34,741 bases of DNA from an uncultured Luminiphilus sp. (GTDB lineage: Bacteria > Pseudomonadota > Gammaproteobacteria > Pseudomonadales > Halieaceae). The notes beneath the pieces were generated by a model, which worked only from the letters and a program-made list of their open reading frames with translations, ran no database searches and was not told where the DNA came from. The DNA is taken from assembly GCA_938091485.1 (NCBI GenBank), contig CALKMV010000087.1:1-34741 (forward strand), read 5' to 3'. The translations under genes and the position numbers were made by a program. Shown here one piece after another: positions 17,275 to 27,450 of the stretch; position 1 is the first letter of the stretch; every line of letters starts with the position of its first letter.

Positions 17275-18672
17275 ATGGACGTGCGTTTACGCTCCTGCAG
17301 CATCGGACTGCTGCTGACCCTCACAACCTGCTTGCCCGCCATAGCGGAAGAAGCGTCTGCGGACTCGGCCCAACCTGCGCAGGGAGTGGACCCACACAGC
17401 GCTATAGAGGACGCACATGAACCTGCCACTCAATCGCTGCCGCTGGAAGACCTGCAGATGTTTGCCGATGTGTTCAATCAGATCCGTCAGGGCTATGTCG
17501 AATCCGTGCCCGACAGCGAGCTGTTCGAACTCGCTGTTCAGGGAATGCTGTCTGGGCTCGACCCACACTCGGTCTTCCTAAAGGAGAGGGCTTACGATTC
17601 CCTGCAAGAGACTACTCAAGGAGAGTTCAGCGGCCTCGGTATCGAGATTGGACAAGACCGAGGCTATATCACCATCATTGCACCGATCGACGGATCACCC
17701 GCCGAGGCAGCGGGGCTCGAGGCTGGCGATGTCATTCTGAAAATCGATGGTGAAGCCATTCGCGACCTTCCCGTGAACAAGTCAGTCGAAATGATGCGCG
17801 GTCCCACGGGCTCAGAGGTATTACTCACCATTGGTCGCCGCGGTACAGCTGATCCTTTCGATGTCACGGTGATACGCGACATCATCAAGGTCCCAAGCGT
17901 CCGCAGTCGGGAGTTAATGGAAGGGTACCTGTGGCTGCGAGCGTCACAGTTCCAGAGAGACACCGGACTAGAGGCCATCGCCACGCTGGAGAAAGCGCTA
18001 GCAGAAGGGCCTTTGAAAGGCGTCGTCATTGACCTGCGCAACAACCCAGGCGGCGTGTTGGGCGCGAGCGTGGACATGGCAGGTGCTGTGCTTGATGGCG
18101 GCTTGGTGGTGTACACAGAAGGTCGTCATCCGCAGGCGGCAGGCCAGTATGACGCCGCATCTGGTGACATGCTGAACGGCATCCCCATCGTTGTGTTAAT
18201 CAACGGCGGTTCGGCCAGCGCATCGGAGATCGTAGCGGGTGCCCTGCAGGACCGACGTCGCGCAGTCATCATGGGTACAAGAAGTTTCGGCAAGGGCTCG
18301 GTACAGACGATTCTGCCCGTCAACGACACCCGCGCGGTCAAACTCACCACCGCGCTTTACTACACCCCCAACGGCCGTTCGATTCAAGCGGAAGGCATCG
18401 TGCCCGATATCGTGGTGGAAAGAGCGGAAGTGACCAGCGTTGAGTCGAACCGCCGCACCAAAGAAGCTGACCTGCAGGGTAGTCTGAGTGGTGATGGTGA
18501 TCCCGTGGATGCCCAATCTGAGAGTGAGGCGCTGACAGAGTTGCGCAATTCGGACAATCAGTTGTACGAGGCACTTACGCTTCTGCGCGGCATCAATCTA
18601 TTAATACCCGAGGCGCCCCCTGAGACGCCGGAGACGGACGACCAAACGACGTTAGCCCTCGGCACGCCCTGA
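17275..18672 (+). CDS. S41-family carboxy-terminal processing protease
   Basis: This is an exported serine protease of the CtpA/Prc group (465 residues) that trims or degrades envelope proteins. It has a signal peptide (about 1-25), an N-terminal helical part, and a PDZ domain (about 115-200) with GEFSGLGIEIG and AAGLEAGDVILKIDG. The S41 catalytic core contains LRNNPGG, NGGSASASEIVAGAL (nucleophile Ser before Glu) and GTRSFGKGSVQ (general-base Lys). The catalytic dyad is intact. The C-terminal 60 residues are acidic and low in complexity. The gene follows envC by 68 bases; location next to an amidase activator suggests a role in cell-wall enzyme turnover, which is inference. Confidence 0.93.
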   Translation: MDVRLRSCSIGLLLTLTTCLPAIAEEASADSAQPAQGVDPHSAIEDAHEPATQSLPLEDLQMFADVFNQIRQGYVESVPDSELFELAVQGMLSGLDPHSVFLKERAYDSLQETTQGEFSGLGIEIGQDRGYITIIAPIDGSPAEAAGLEAGDVILKIDGEAIRDLPVNKSVEMMRGPTGSEVLLTIGRRGTADPFDVTVIRDIIKVPSVRSRELMEGYLWLRASQFQRDTGLEAIATLEKALAEGPLKGVVIDLRNNPGGVLGASVDMAGAVLDGGLVVYTEGRHPQAAGQYDAASGDMLNGIPIVVLINGGSASASEIVAGALQDRRRAVIMGTRSFGKGSVQTILPVNDTRAVKLTTALYYTPNGRSIQAEGIVPDIVVERAEVTSVESNRRTKEADLQGSLSGDGDPVDAQSESEALTELRNSDNQLYEALTLLRGINLLIPEAPPETPETDDQTTLALGTP

Positions 18673-18719
18673 AATGAGAGGGTCGACCAGGCGCCGGTAT
18701 CGAATACTCTAGGTTAGGC

Positions 18720-18753
18720 GACGCAGAGCATCCTCGATAGGATGCGTGGCGTC
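18720..18753. other. interrupted hairpin between convergent ctp and hisF
   Basis: GACGC/GCGTC and GCATCC/GGATGC arms form an interrupted stem with a six-base loop, ending in the hisF stop codon. There is no T tract on either strand, so it may be only a weak or rho-assisted bidirectional barrier. The base pairing is certain; the function is not. Confidence 0.35.
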
Positions 18754-19528
18754 ACAAGCGCATGGTGATGCCCCGATCGGCCATAAACGCCTTGGCTTCC
18801 CCGACCGTGTACTCCCCGAAATGAAAGATGCTGGCAGCCAGCACGGCATCGGCGCCCCCTTCCGTGACCCCATCAGCGAGGTGCTGCAGTGTCCCCACGC
18901 CCCCCGAGGCAATCACAGGAATGTCCACCGCGTCGGTAATCGCGCGGGTAATGACAAGCTCGAAACCATCACGGGTGCCATCGCGGTCCATGCTGGTCAG
19001 CAATAGCTCACCTGCGCCCAACGCCGCCATCTTTATGGCCCACTCCACCGCTTCAATCCCGGTTGGCTTGCGGCCGCCGTGGGTAAAGAGCTCGTAGCGC
19101 GGCGCATCATGGGACGCTGAGACCCGCTTCACGTCAATCGCCACAACAATGCATTGCGAGCCGAAGCGGGCCGCCGCGTCACTCACAAGCTCGGGCTCGT
19201 GTATCGCCGCGGTATTGATGCTGACTTTATCGGCACCGGCATTTAGCATGGTGCGAATGTCCTGCAAGGAGCGGATGCCGCCACCCACTGTGAGCGGAAT
19301 AAACACTTCGCGCGCAATCTGCTCCACGGTATGAGCCGTCGTGTCGCGCTGTTCATGGCTCGCCGTGATATCGAGAAACGTAATCTCGTCGGCGCCCTCT
19401 TCGTTATAGCGCCGCGCAATTTCCACCGGGTCACCCGCGTCGCGAATACCGACAAAATTCACGCCCTTGACGACCCGGCCCTGATCAACGTCGAGGCAGG
19501 GGATGATGCGCTTGGCGAGCGTCATCAT
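18752..19528 (-). CDS. hisF: imidazole glycerol phosphate synthase subunit HisF
   Basis: HisF is the cyclase subunit that joins PRFAR with ammonia from HisH to give imidazole glycerol phosphate and AICAR. The 258-residue (beta-alpha)8 barrel has [15 protein letters not shown] (catalytic Asp near residue 12), [22 protein letters not shown] and [13 protein letters not shown]. Its ATG overlaps the hisA TGA (ATGATG), so the two are translationally coupled. It is the last gene of the hisBHAF block here. Confidence 0.97.
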   Translation of the reverse strand: MMTLAKRIIPCLDVDQGRVVKGVNFVGIRDAGDPVEIARRYNEEGADEITFLDITASHEQRDTTAHTVEQIAREVFIPLTVGGGIRSLQDIRTMLNAGADKVSINTAAIHEPELVSDAAARFGSQCIVVAIDVKRVSASHDAPRYELFTHGGRKPTGIEAVEWAIKMAALGAGELLLTSMDRDGTRDGFELVITRAITDAVDIPVIASGGVGTLQHLADGVTEGGADAVLAASIFHFGEYTVGEAKAFMADRGITMRL

Positions 19529-20268
19529 TCACTCTCCAGAAAGGCATCGACCATGCGCTGAGCCGCAGCCAAATCCAGCGTGCCCTCATAAATCGCACGC
19601 CCTGTAATGGCACCGCAAATGCCTGCTTTCGCGTACTGCATCAGACCACGCACATCTTCAAGCTGGCTAATGCCACCTGAGGCAATGACCGGCAACCCCG
19701 ACGCGGCTACCAGCGCCACCGTTGCCTCGACGTTGACCCCTTGCATCATGCCGTCTCGGTCAATATCGGTGTAGACCACCGCGCTCACGCCCGCATCGGC
19801 AAAACGCTTTGCAAGCTCTGTCGCATCCAACTCGCTCTCGCTGGCCCACCCCTCAACGGCAACACGACCCCCTCGGGCATCGATGCCGACAATGATGTGC
19901 TCCGGAAACGCTGCGCAGGCTTGATGGACAAAGTCCGGGTCTTTGGCCGCCATGGTGCCGATGATGGCGTACTCCACCCCGGCTTCAAGATAACGAGCAA
20001 TGGTCTCGAGATTGCGGATGCCGCCGCCAATCTGAATGGGCAGGGTTGGCAACGCGCGCGAGATCGCCTCGATGATGCCAGCGTTGACTGGCTGACCTGC
20101 GAAAGCACCATCGAGGTCGACAATGTGAAGCCGCCGGGCGCCCTCGTCGAACCAGCGCTGCGCCATGGCAACGGGGTCGTCGGAGAACACCGTGCTGTCT
20201 GCCATGTCGCCCTGCCGCAGGCGCACGCACTGGCCGTTTTTCAAATCAATGGCGGGAATTACGAGCAT
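19525..20268 (-). CDS. hisA: ProFAR isomerase HisA
   Basis: HisA isomerises the aminoaldose ProFAR to PRFAR, the step before HisHF. The 247-residue barrel begins [17 protein letters not shown] with the catalytic Asp in AIDLKNG, and has [28 protein letters not shown] (second catalytic Asp) and [14 protein letters not shown] placed the start at ATG 20268, ten bases inside the end of hisH, because an in-frame extension to 20376 lies wholly within hisH and adds no HisA sequence. Confidence 0.96.
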   Translation of the reverse strand: MLVIPAIDLKNGQCVRLRQGDMADSTVFSDDPVAMAQRWFDEGARRLHIVDLDGAFAGQPVNAGIIEAISRALPTLPIQIGGGIRNLETIARYLEAGVEYAIIGTMAAKDPDFVHQACAAFPEHIIVGIDARGGRVAVEGWASESELDATELAKRFADAGVSAVVYTDIDRDGMMQGVNVEATVALVAASGLPVIASGGISQLEDVRGLMQYAKAGICGAITGRAIYEGTLDLAAAQRMVDAFLESE

Positions 20269-20912
20269 GTGCCATCCCAGTCGAGAAAGTTTTTGAGTAA
20301 TGTCAGACCCGCGGTATGGCTCTTCTCCGGATGGAACTGTGTTGCAAACAGGTTCTCCTGCGCGAGCGCCGCACAACCCTTAAGGCCGTAATCAAAGGTT
20401 CCTGCCACAATAGCCTCGCTATCTGGCACCACGTGATAGCTGTGAACAAAATAGAAGCGGGTATTGGGCTCGATGCCGTGCCAGAGCGGGTGGCCCTTTG
20501 TTGGACGCACTGCGTTCCAGCCCATGTGCGGCACCTTCAATCGCTCACCGCCATCACTTTGATGCGCCTCGCCAAAGAATGTGACCTGACCCGGCAGCAC
20601 ATCGAGGCAGGCAACGCCGCCATTCTCCTCAGAGTGGGACATCAGTGCCTGCATGCCAACGCATATCGCCAGCACCGGCTTGCGATCCACATTGAGCACC
20701 TGGTCCAACAACTGATCACAGCCGAGGCGGCGAATTGCTTCCATACAGTCGCGAATACCGCCAACACCCGGGAAGACAACCCGGTCCGCGTCTAGGATGG
20801 CTTGGGGTTCGTGGCCGACCACGACCTCGGCGGCGCCCACGTGCTCCAGTGCGCTCGCCACAGAGTGTAGGTTGCCCATGCCGTAATCGATCACGGCGAC
20901 CCTTTGGGTCAC
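20259..20912 (-). CDS. hisH: imidazole glycerol phosphate synthase subunit HisH
   Basis: HisH is the class I glutamine amidotransferase that feeds ammonia to HisF. Motifs are [12 protein letters not shown] at the N-terminus, the oxyanion strand FPGVGGI, the nucleophile elbow AICVGMQAL with catalytic Cys, and QFHPEKSH with catalytic His and Glu, so the triad is complete. The start is GTG 20912, with an AAGGGG stretch upstream and a three-base gap from hisB. At 217 residues it is slightly longer than E. coli HisH. Confidence 0.96.
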   Translation of the reverse strand: MTQRVAVIDYGMGNLHSVASALEHVGAAEVVVGHEPQAILDADRVVFPGVGGIRDCMEAIRRLGCDQLLDQVLNVDRKPVLAICVGMQALMSHSEENGGVACLDVLPGQVTFFGEAHQSDGGERLKVPHMGWNAVRPTKGHPLWHGIEPNTRFYFVHSYHVVPDSEAIVAGTFDYGLKGCAALAQENLFATQFHPEKSHTAGLTLLKNFLDWDGTCS

Positions 20913-20915
20913 GGT

Positions 20916-21524
20916 TTACAAAACCCCTTTGGTCGAGGGGCTAGTGCCGGCCATGGCCGCGTCTGGCGCAACCGCCATGCGCAGCGCCCGACCGAAGGCT
21001 TTGAACACGGTCTCGGCTTGATGATGGGCATTGTGGCCGCGGAGATTTTCGATATGCAGCGTGACGTCGGCGTGATTCACAAAGCCCTGGAAAAATTCGA
21101 CTACCAGATCAACGTCAAACTCGCCCACTTTGGCGCGGGTAAACGGCACATGAAACTCAAGCCCCGGACGACCGCTGCAGTCGATCACCACACGCGACAG
21201 CGCCTCATCCAGCGGCACATAGGCATGCCCATAACGCACAATGCCCTTCTTGTCGCCGATCGCTTCGCTGAAAGCCTGGCCGAGCGTAATGCCAATGTCC
21301 TCCACCGTGTGGTGCGCATCGATGTGCAAGTCTCCCTTGGCCTTGATATCGAGATCCACCTGACCGTGTCGGGCAATCTGATCCAGCATATGCTCAAGAA
21401 AAGGCAATCCCGTATCGAGGGTGCACTGGCCAGTGCCGTCGAGGCATAGCTCGACCGCAATCTGGGTCTCAAGGGTCTCGCGGCTGACTGATGCCTTACG
21501 AGCACCTGCTTCCTGCTGACTCAT
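20916..21524 (-). CDS. hisB: imidazoleglycerol-phosphate dehydratase HisB (monofunctional)
   Basis: HisB dehydrates imidazole glycerol phosphate to imidazole acetol phosphate with two manganese ions. Motifs are [27 protein letters not shown] with the metal-binding histidines, and the second repeat [14 protein letters not shown] and GHNAHHQAE. The 202-residue length shows a dehydratase alone, without the histidinol phosphatase domain found in E. coli HisB. ATG 21524 has GGAGAAG upstream; the frame stays open to 21704, but that part would overlap mutY and is not conserved. It is the first gene of hisBHAF. Confidence 0.96.
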   Translation of the reverse strand: MSQQEAGARKASVSRETLETQIAVELCLDGTGQCTLDTGLPFLEHMLDQIARHGQVDLDIKAKGDLHIDAHHTVEDIGITLGQAFSEAIGDKKGIVRYGHAYVPLDEALSRVVIDCSGRPGLEFHVPFTRAKVGEFDVDLVVEFFQGFVNHADVTLHIENLRGHNAHHQAETVFKAFGRALRMAVAPDAAMAGTSPSTKGVL

Positions 21525-21626
21525 GCTTTCTTCTCCGGGCAACCCGCGGGACCGCGCGGGCGCTACACTAGGGGCGCCATTGTATAGAAAGAGCCCTGTT
21601 ACTTCATTGCGAAGCTTTACCACTTC

Positions 21627-22712
21627 ATGAGTGAAAAAGATCACATTGCCGACGCGTTGCTCAGCTGGTTTGACCAGCACGGCCGCAAAGACCTGCCCTG
21701 GCAAACAGACCGCACGCCCTATCGCGTTTGGGTGTCAGAAATCATGCTCCAGCAGACTCAGGTCAGCACGGTGATTCCTTTTTACGAGCGGTTTATGGCG
21801 CAGTTCCCCACGGTCGAAGATCTCGCTCACGCAGCTGAGGACACCGTGCTGCATTTATGGACCGGCCTAGGCTACTACGCCCGCGCCCGCAACCTGCACC
21901 GCTGCGCCAAGCAGGTCTGCGAATTGTACAAAGGTGTTTTCCCCAACGACCTTGCAGGGCTCGAGGCACTGCCCGGCATTGGGCGCTCTACCGCCGGCGC
22001 GATCCTCTCTCTGGCAATGGATGCCCGCGCAACGATTCTCGACGGCAACGTCAAGCGAGTGCTCGCGCGTTACCACGCGGTAGAAGGCTGGCCTGGCCAG
22101 CGGGCAGTCAGCGACGCGCTATGGTCCTTCGCCGAGCAACACACGCCGCAGGAACGCCTTGCAGACTACACGCAGGCAATCATGGATCTGGGTGCGACTT
22201 GCTGCACGCGCAGCCGGCCGGGTTGTGAGCTGTGCCCTTTAGAGAGGGATTGCAAGGCACGAGCGCTGGATCGACAAAGTGATTTTCCGGGCCGGAAGCC
22301 GCGCAAGCAGAGCCCACTGAGACAGCGCTGGCTGGCCGTGGTGACCCGCGCGCCCGGTGAGGTGCTGCTAAAGAAAAGACCAAACTCGGGTATTTGGGGG
22401 GGGCTGTGGGCGCCACCAGAGTTTGAAGAGCCCGCCGCCGCCACAGCGTGGATAGTGGACACTTTGTCAGTACCCGAGGATGCCTGTCGTGTAGGCGAGC
22501 CCTTTCATCACGCCTTTACCCACTTCAAACTGGAGGCTTATCCGGTCAGGGCGCACTGCACAGCGAACCGTCCTGAGACGATTGGCGTAGAATGTGACGC
22601 CAACAACTTGCAATGGTTCGCTTTGCACCCACCACCTTCGGTGGGTTTGCCGGCACCCATTGTGCGACTACTGGCCAAGCTGGGTGCAGAAAACCCTCCA
22701 AGGAGCAACTGA
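21627..22712 (+). CDS. mutY: adenine DNA glycosylase MutY
   Basis: MutY removes adenine mispaired with 8-oxoguanine. The 361-residue protein has the catalytic Glu in [10 protein letters not shown], the helix-hairpin-helix [11 protein letters not shown] and catalytic Asp in [13 protein letters not shown] 4Fe-4S loop follows with C-x6-C-x2-C-x5-C spacing ([17 protein letters not shown]). A C-terminal NUDIX-like domain recognises 8-oxoguanine. The gene is divergent from hisB, leaving about 100 bases for both promoters. Its stop overlaps the yggX ATG, an association shared with many gammaproteobacteria. Confidence 0.97.
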   Translation: MSEKDHIADALLSWFDQHGRKDLPWQTDRTPYRVWVSEIMLQQTQVSTVIPFYERFMAQFPTVEDLAHAAEDTVLHLWTGLGYYARARNLHRCAKQVCELYKGVFPNDLAGLEALPGIGRSTAGAILSLAMDARATILDGNVKRVLARYHAVEGWPGQRAVSDALWSFAEQHTPQERLADYTQAIMDLGATCCTRSRPGCELCPLERDCKARALDRQSDFPGRKPRKQSPLRQRWLAVVTRAPGEVLLKKRPNSGIWGGLWAPPEFEEPAAATAWIVDTLSVPEDACRVGEPFHHAFTHFKLEAYPVRAHCTANRPETIGVECDANNLQWFALHPPPSVGLPAPIVRLLAKLGAENPPRSN

Positions 22713-22984
22713 TGGCGAGAACCGTCCACTGCCGACGCTATGGTGAAGAGCTCGAGGGCCTCGAGCGTCCGCCGCTGCCCGGCGCCAAAGGCCAGGATAT
22801 TTTTGAGAACGTGTCAAAGAAGGCATGGCTCGAGTGGCAGGGCCACCAGACCATGCTGATCAATGAAAAGCACCTCAGCCTCATGGACCCAGAAGCACGG
22901 AAGTACTTAATGGGTGAGATGGGCAAGTTTCTTGCAGGAGAGGATTTTGATCAGGCTGAAGGTTATGTGCCGCCAAGTGAATAA
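22712..22984 (+). CDS. yggX: Fe(2+)-trafficking protein YggX
   Basis: YggX is a small cytoplasmic protein of 90 residues linked to iron trafficking and protection of Fe-S clusters. Signatures are [14 protein letters not shown] with the conserved Cys7, [18 protein letters not shown] and [12 protein letters not shown] 22712 overlaps the mutY stop (TGATG) and has AGGAG seven bases upstream. Coupling to mutY, itself an Fe-S enzyme, fits a common oxidative-damage theme. Confidence 0.97.
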   Translation: MARTVHCRRYGEELEGLERPPLPGAKGQDIFENVSKKAWLEWQGHQTMLINEKHLSLMDPEARKYLMGEMGKFLAGEDFDQAEGYVPPSE

Positions 22985-23065
22985 GCGCCATACAGCAAAT
23001 GACCTGCGATTGTCCTTGCGGCACTCACCCCGCGATCATCTCAGCAGGCGTCTGGTCTCCCTGAC

Positions 23066-24154
23066 ATGAAGTTGCGATCCTGGTTGATAACCGGCGCCGC
23101 CTGCTTGCTGGTCACAGCAGCCCTAGCAGGGGTCAAGGTTCTGCAAATCTCCGAGGCCATGGCGCTGATGGAGAGTTTTCCGCCGCCCTCGGAAGCGGTC
23201 ACCGTAGCTAAGGCGCAAGCCGATACTTGGGAGCCGAGCCGCTTGCTCAGTGGCACGGTGCGATCACCCGAGCATCTCTTGATCTCTGCAGAAATGGCGG
23301 GCCGCGTGGTGGAACTGCCTTTTCAGAGCGGCGAAGTCGTACCCGAGGGCGCTGCAGTGCTGGTGCTATTCGACGATGACATCGAAGCGCAACGCACAGC
23401 ACTGCAGGCGGACCTGAATCTGGTCGACACTCAGCTTGTGCGCAATCGCACTCTGGAAGCCGATTCGCTGATATCACAGGACCAGCTGGATACGTTGAAA
23501 GCCCGCAGTCTGTCGCTGAAGGCGCAGATCGCCGTGCTGGAGGCACGGTTGAGCCGCATGACTGTGCGCGCACCGTTTGAAGGCACGCTGGGAATATATC
23601 CACAACGGCTCGGAGATCTGATGCGGTTTGGCGAGGTGCTGACAACACTGACCGGTTTGGATCCCTCGCGATGGGTAGACTTCAAGGTGCCGCAGGGGCT
23701 CGCCGAGATTCGCGTCGGCGATACGGTGCAAATACGGGATATTAGCGGCGTGGAGGTTGGGGCCGCACAGGTAATTGCGGTATCCGATGCGTTTGCGGAG
23801 GGCACTCGCACCTACGATGTGCGCGCCCAGCTGTCAGCGCCTGACCTGCGCCACGGGGCGCTGGTGCAAGTGGCGATCCGTACAGGCCCCACTGAGTATT
23901 TAATGTCGGTGCCGGCTCGCAGCGTGAGATGGGATCCTCAGGGACCACATACTTTTGTCATTGTCGAAGCTGAGGCCGAGGCCTATCTGCCCCATCGCGC
24001 CTCATTACGGCGAGTTGAAGTGCGCGGAGAAACCGCCGACCGCCTTTATATTAGAGGTGAGCTCAATCCGGGCGACCGTATCGCCGATCAGGGCGCCTTC
24101 AAACTGCAGGACGAGGCACTGGTGCAGATTCAGCCTGGAGCGTCCAAGGAGTGA
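23066..24154 (+). CDS. RND efflux periplasmic adaptor (membrane fusion protein)
   Basis: This is a 362-residue periplasmic adaptor of an RND tripartite pump. An N-terminal hydrophobic segment (about 6-24) is a signal or anchor helix and there is no lipobox cysteine. Split lipoyl-like halves (LISAEMAGRVVELPFQSGEVVPEGAAVLVLFD and VRAPFEGTLGIYPQRLGDLM regions) flank a helical hairpin (about 110-160). Beta-barrel and membrane-proximal parts follow, the latter ending in GDRIADQGAFKLQDEALV. No strong ribosome site precedes ATG 23066. Its TGA overlaps the pump gene GTG, so the two are one unit. The substrate cannot be read from sequence. Confidence 0.92.
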   Translation: MKLRSWLITGAACLLVTAALAGVKVLQISEAMALMESFPPPSEAVTVAKAQADTWEPSRLLSGTVRSPEHLLISAEMAGRVVELPFQSGEVVPEGAAVLVLFDDDIEAQRTALQADLNLVDTQLVRNRTLEADSLISQDQLDTLKARSLSLKAQIAVLEARLSRMTVRAPFEGTLGIYPQRLGDLMRFGEVLTTLTGLDPSRWVDFKVPQGLAEIRVGDTVQIRDISGVEVGAAQVIAVSDAFAEGTRTYDVRAQLSAPDLRHGALVQVAIRTGPTEYLMSVPARSVRWDPQGPHTFVIVEAEAEAYLPHRASLRRVEVRGETADRLYIRGELNPGDRIADQGAFKLQDEALVQIQPGASKE

Positions 24155-27100
24155 CCGAGCTCCCGCTCCGCCCTCGCTGGACGGATATTTTTATCAAGCG
24201 ACCTGTGGTGGCCGTGGTGCTCTGCGTGGCTTTGCTGCTTATCGGCATTCGCTCTGCCATCAATCTGCCGGTGATTTCTTTCCCGGTCATCGAAAGCTCT
24301 TCCATTGCTATCGTCACCGCTTACCCCGGTGCCAGCGCTGACACCGTGCAAGGCTTTGTCACCGAACCGATCGAGCGCGTGGCCAGCAGTGTCCCGGGGC
24401 TCGACTACGTTGAATCGATCACCACGGCAGGCGTCAGCACGGTCACGCTTTGGCTTCGGCTCAATCAGGACACCACCAAGGTATTGGCCGAGCTCTCCAC
24501 GAGGTTGAGCCAGATTCGCTTTGAGCTGCCAGAAGGCACCGAGGACCCCTCGATCGAAATTAGCCGAGCCGACACGCCCTATGCCAGCTTCTATCTAGGC
24601 GTGCTGATACCACCAACCCGGACCTACGCTGAGGTCAGCGACATCATTCAGCGGGAGATTTTGCCGCGCCTCTCCGCACTACCCAACGTGCAACGTGCGG
24701 TGAACTACGGGCTGCCTCAAGCCATGCGCATCTGGCTTGACCCATGGCGCATGGCCGCACTTAACGTCGATGCCGACGACATCTATAGCACTCTGCAACG
24801 CAACAACATCATCGGTACCTTTGGTCAAGCGGAGAGCAGTTCACAGCGCATCAACCTGCAAACCAACAGCGAAGCCAAAACTCCCGAGGACTTCGCCAAT
24901 ATGCTTATCCGCCGTGAGGGCGGCGCCGAGATTCGGCTTGGCGACGTGGCCAATGTGGAAAGAGGCACCATGGAGATCTCTCGCATGGCGCGCTATAACC
25001 AGGACCGGGTGGTCTTCATCCCTGTCTACCCCGAGCCCGGCACCAGCGAGATTCTGGTCGGCGATCTGGTCTACGAGGCCGTTGAGCAGATTAACGAAAC
25101 CCTCCCACCCGATCTTGAGCTCTCTATCCCGTTCGACAATTCGCGTTACATGCGCGAGGCGGTGAAGGAGATTTTTCTCACGCTTGGAGAAACCGTTTTC
25201 CTCGTAGGTCTGGTGGTGATTGCACTAATGGGCTCTGTGCGTAGCGCCGTAGTGCCGCTACTGACAATTCCCATATCGATTTTGGGCGCGATGGCAGCGA
25301 TGTCTTTGATGGGCTTCTCACTGAACCTGCTGACCATTCTCGCGGTGGTGCTGTCCGTCGGGCTCGTGGTGGATGACGCCATAGTGGTGGTCGAAAACGT
25401 CGCGCGTCACCTTCGCGCGGGCATGTCGCGGCAAGAGGCCGCCCTTGCCTCCTCGCGCCGCTTACTCTCGCCCATCATCGCGATGACGATCACACTCGGA
25501 GTGGTCTACGCCCCCATCGGTTTCCTGTCAGGTTTGTCGGGCGTGCTTTTCCGGGAGTTCGCTTTTACCTTGGCAGTGGCGGTCCTGATCTCGGGCCTTG
25601 TGGCCATGACCCTGTCGCCCATTATGAGCGCCTGGGTATGCCCCGATAGCGGCCACGAAACGAGAATGAGCCGGTGGGTAAATGGCCGCTTCGAGCAGAC
25701 CGCGAAGCGCTACGGCGCACTAATCGATTTTTCGCTGCGTTGGCGGTGGCAGCTGTTAACCGCAGGCGCTTTCTTTACGCTGCTGATTACCCCCTTGTAT
25801 CTGTTCTCCCTCAAGGAGTTGGCGCCGATCGAAGATCAGAGCGCCATCAACCTGGTGGTGGATTCTGCTCCTGAGTCTTCGGTGGAGGAAACATTGCAGG
25901 GCTTCCATGATGCCGTGGACGTGCTGCTGGACCGACCTGAGACGACTTACATCTGGCAGGCGTTTGGGCCTTCAGGTGGCTACGGTGGTCACGAGTTTGT
26001 GCCACCCGATGAGCGCGAGCTGAGCACCCACCTGATGCTGCCGGGCATCCGCAATGACTTGGCTCAGGTGCCATCGGTCAGGGCCTTCCCCGCCACCACG
26101 CCAGCCCTGCCGACCGCGGGACAATTTGACGTTGAGGTCGTAGTCACCTCATCAGATTCGGCAGATGAGATGCGCCCCTATGCGCAAGCGATGGTCGATA
26201 AAGCGCGCACCGCGGGTCTTTTTCTCTATTTTGAGACCAGCCTGCGGATGGACCTGCTGTCTGTGGAGTACCAGTTGGACAAGGACCGGCTCGCCGATCT
26301 GGGTATGACCCTGAGTGATCTGACCTCGCAGATGGGACTGTTTGTGTCAGAAGGCTACGTCACGCGCTACGACGAGAGGGGTCGCGCCTATCGGGTGATT
26401 CCGATGTTGGAGCGAGACCTGAAGGCCTCCCCTGAGGCGCTGCTCGACACCCCCATCACTCTGCCCACGGGTGACCAAGTGCCCTTTGGTACCTTCGCCA
26501 CACTCGAGCGCAACACCGAGCCCCGTGCCCTGACACGGTTCCAGCAAAAAGGCAGCTTCAAACTGTTCGGCGGGGTAATCCCCGGCTATACCAAAGAGCA
26601 GGCGCTCAGTTACATCGAGGAACTGGCCGAGAACACCTTGCCCCCCAGCTACCAACTGGACTACACAGGTGAATCTCGGGAGATCCGCCGCGAAGGCAAC
26701 ACCATGGTCGGCGTGCTGGGTGCCTCACTGGTCATGGTGTTTTTGGTGCTGGCACTGCAATTCAACAGCTTTCGCGACCCGTTAATTATTCTGCTCGGCT
26801 CGGCGCCGCTCGCCCTCTTTGCCGCGATGGTGATCACCTTTACCGGCTTCACCACCATTAACATTTATTCGCAGGTCGGACTGATTACGCTGGTAGGGCT
26901 CATCTCCAAAAACGCCATCCTGATTGTGGAGTTCGCCAATCAAGCTCAGATGGAGGGCCTCTCAAAGCTGGAAGCGATCAAGGCGGGCTCCATGAACCGA
27001 CTGAGGCCGGTGCTGATGACCACCGGCGCTACGGTATTTGGTCACTTCCCGCTCGTATTGGTCGAGGGCGCGGGTGCCGAGGCGCGCAACAGCATCGGCT

Positions 27101-27252
27101 TTATACTGGTGATCGGCATGTTGATCGGCACGCTGTTCACGCTAGTGTTGTTGCCTGCGATCTACGCACTGCTAGCCTCGGATCACCGGTCAGCAGAGCC
27201 GGCAGCTGACGGCACCTCAGCAGAAAGCCCGACCCCACCGATACCGGCCTGA
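24151..27252 (+). CDS. RND-family (HAE1-type) efflux permease
   Basis: This is a 1033-residue inner-membrane proton/drug antiporter of the AcrB/MexF superfamily. Twelve helices and two large periplasmic loops follow the usual 1+5+1+5 plan. TM4 carries the proton-relay pair in VGLVVDDAIVVVENV and TM10 carries the relay lysine in GLISKNAILIVEF; both are intact, so it should be energised. The start is GTG 24151, overlapping the adaptor stop (GTGA); the AAGGA upstream is unusually close, which suggests translation depends on the upstream gene. No outer-membrane channel gene is present, so a shared TolC-like protein must be used. Confidence 0.94.
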   Translation: MTELPLRPRWTDIFIKRPVVAVVLCVALLLIGIRSAINLPVISFPVIESSSIAIVTAYPGASADTVQGFVTEPIERVASSVPGLDYVESITTAGVSTVTLWLRLNQDTTKVLAELSTRLSQIRFELPEGTEDPSIEISRADTPYASFYLGVLIPPTRTYAEVSDIIQREILPRLSALPNVQRAVNYGLPQAMRIWLDPWRMAALNVDADDIYSTLQRNNIIGTFGQAESSSQRINLQTNSEAKTPEDFANMLIRREGGAEIRLGDVANVERGTMEISRMARYNQDRVVFIPVYPEPGTSEILVGDLVYEAVEQINETLPPDLELSIPFDNSRYMREAVKEIFLTLGETVFLVGLVVIALMGSVRSAVVPLLTIPISILGAMAAMSLMGFSLNLLTILAVVLSVGLVVDDAIVVVENVARHLRAGMSRQEAALASSRRLLSPIIAMTITLGVVYAPIGFLSGLSGVLFREFAFTLAVAVLISGLVAMTLSPIMSAWVCPDSGHETRMSRWVNGRFEQTAKRYGALIDFSLRWRWQLLTAGAFFTLLITPLYLFSLKELAPIEDQSAINLVVDSAPESSVEETLQGFHDAVDVLLDRPETTYIWQAFGPSGGYGGHEFVPPDERELSTHLMLPGIRNDLAQVPSVRAFPATTPALPTAGQFDVEVVVTSSDSADEMRPYAQAMVDKARTAGLFLYFETSLRMDLLSVEYQLDKDRLADLGMTLSDLTSQMGLFVSEGYVTRYDERGRAYRVIPMLERDLKASPEALLDTPITLPTGDQVPFGTFATLERNTEPRALTRFQQKGSFKLFGGVIPGYTKEQALSYIEELAENTLPPSYQLDYTGESREIRREGNTMVGVLGASLVMVFLVLALQFNSFRDPLIILLGSAPLALFAAMVITFTGFTTINIYSQVGLITLVGLISKNAILIVEFANQAQMEGLSKLEAIKAGSMNRLRPVLMTTGATVFGHFPLVLVEGAGAEARNSIGFILVIGMLIGTLFTLVLLPAIYALLASDHRSAEPAADGTSAESPTPPIPA

Positions 27253-27279
27253 AACAAGGCCTGCGAGCCATCATGTTAC

Positions 27280-27308
27280 TTGACGCGTGGAGAGTGCGCG
27301 GGTTTAAT
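27280..27308 (+). promoter_or_regulatory. sigma-70 promoter of tRNA-Phe
   Basis: TTGACG (27280-27285) and TTTAAT (27303-27308) are 17 bp apart. A GC-rich stretch (ACGCGGCC) follows the -10, as is common at stringently controlled stable-RNA promoters. The tRNA begins about 25 bases after the expected start. Confidence 0.7.
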
Positions 27309-27339
27309 ACGCGGCCTTCACGCTGTACGCCCCTTTTTT

Positions 27340-27415
27340 GCCCAGGTAGCTCAGTTGGTAGAGCAGTGGATTGAAAATCCTCGTGTCGGTGGTTCGATTC
27401 CGCCCCTGGGCACCA
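27340..27415 (+). tRNA. tRNA-Phe (GAA)
   Basis: The 76-base cloverleaf has acceptor arms GCCCAGG and CCTGGGC, the D-loop motif AGCTCAGTTGGTAGAGC, anticodon loop TTGAAAA with anticodon GAA, and the T-arm GGTTCGATTCC. The 3' CCA is encoded. A promoter lies directly upstream and a terminator directly downstream, so it is a single-tRNA transcript. Confidence 0.98.
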
Positions 27416-27419
27416 CGAC

Positions 27420-27448
27420 AAAAGCCTCGTCTCATGACGGGGCTTTTT
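27420..27448 (+). terminator. rho-independent terminator after tRNA-Phe
   Basis: AAAAGCCTCGTC pairs with GACGGGGCTTTT (one T-G wobble) around the loop TCAT, and a T run follows. It begins five bases after the tRNA CCA. Read on the minus strand, the A/T arms could also serve the NTF2-like gene that ends at 27451. Confidence 0.92.
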
Positions 27449-27450
27449 CG

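Noticed and set aside
19741-20391. Plus-strand frame of 216 codons opposite hisA and hisH
   Set aside because: It is a shadow of two well-conserved genes and shows no family resemblance.
20904-21449. Plus-strand frame of 181 codons opposite hisB
   Set aside because: It is antisense to the conserved dehydratase; composition follows the reverse of hisB codons.
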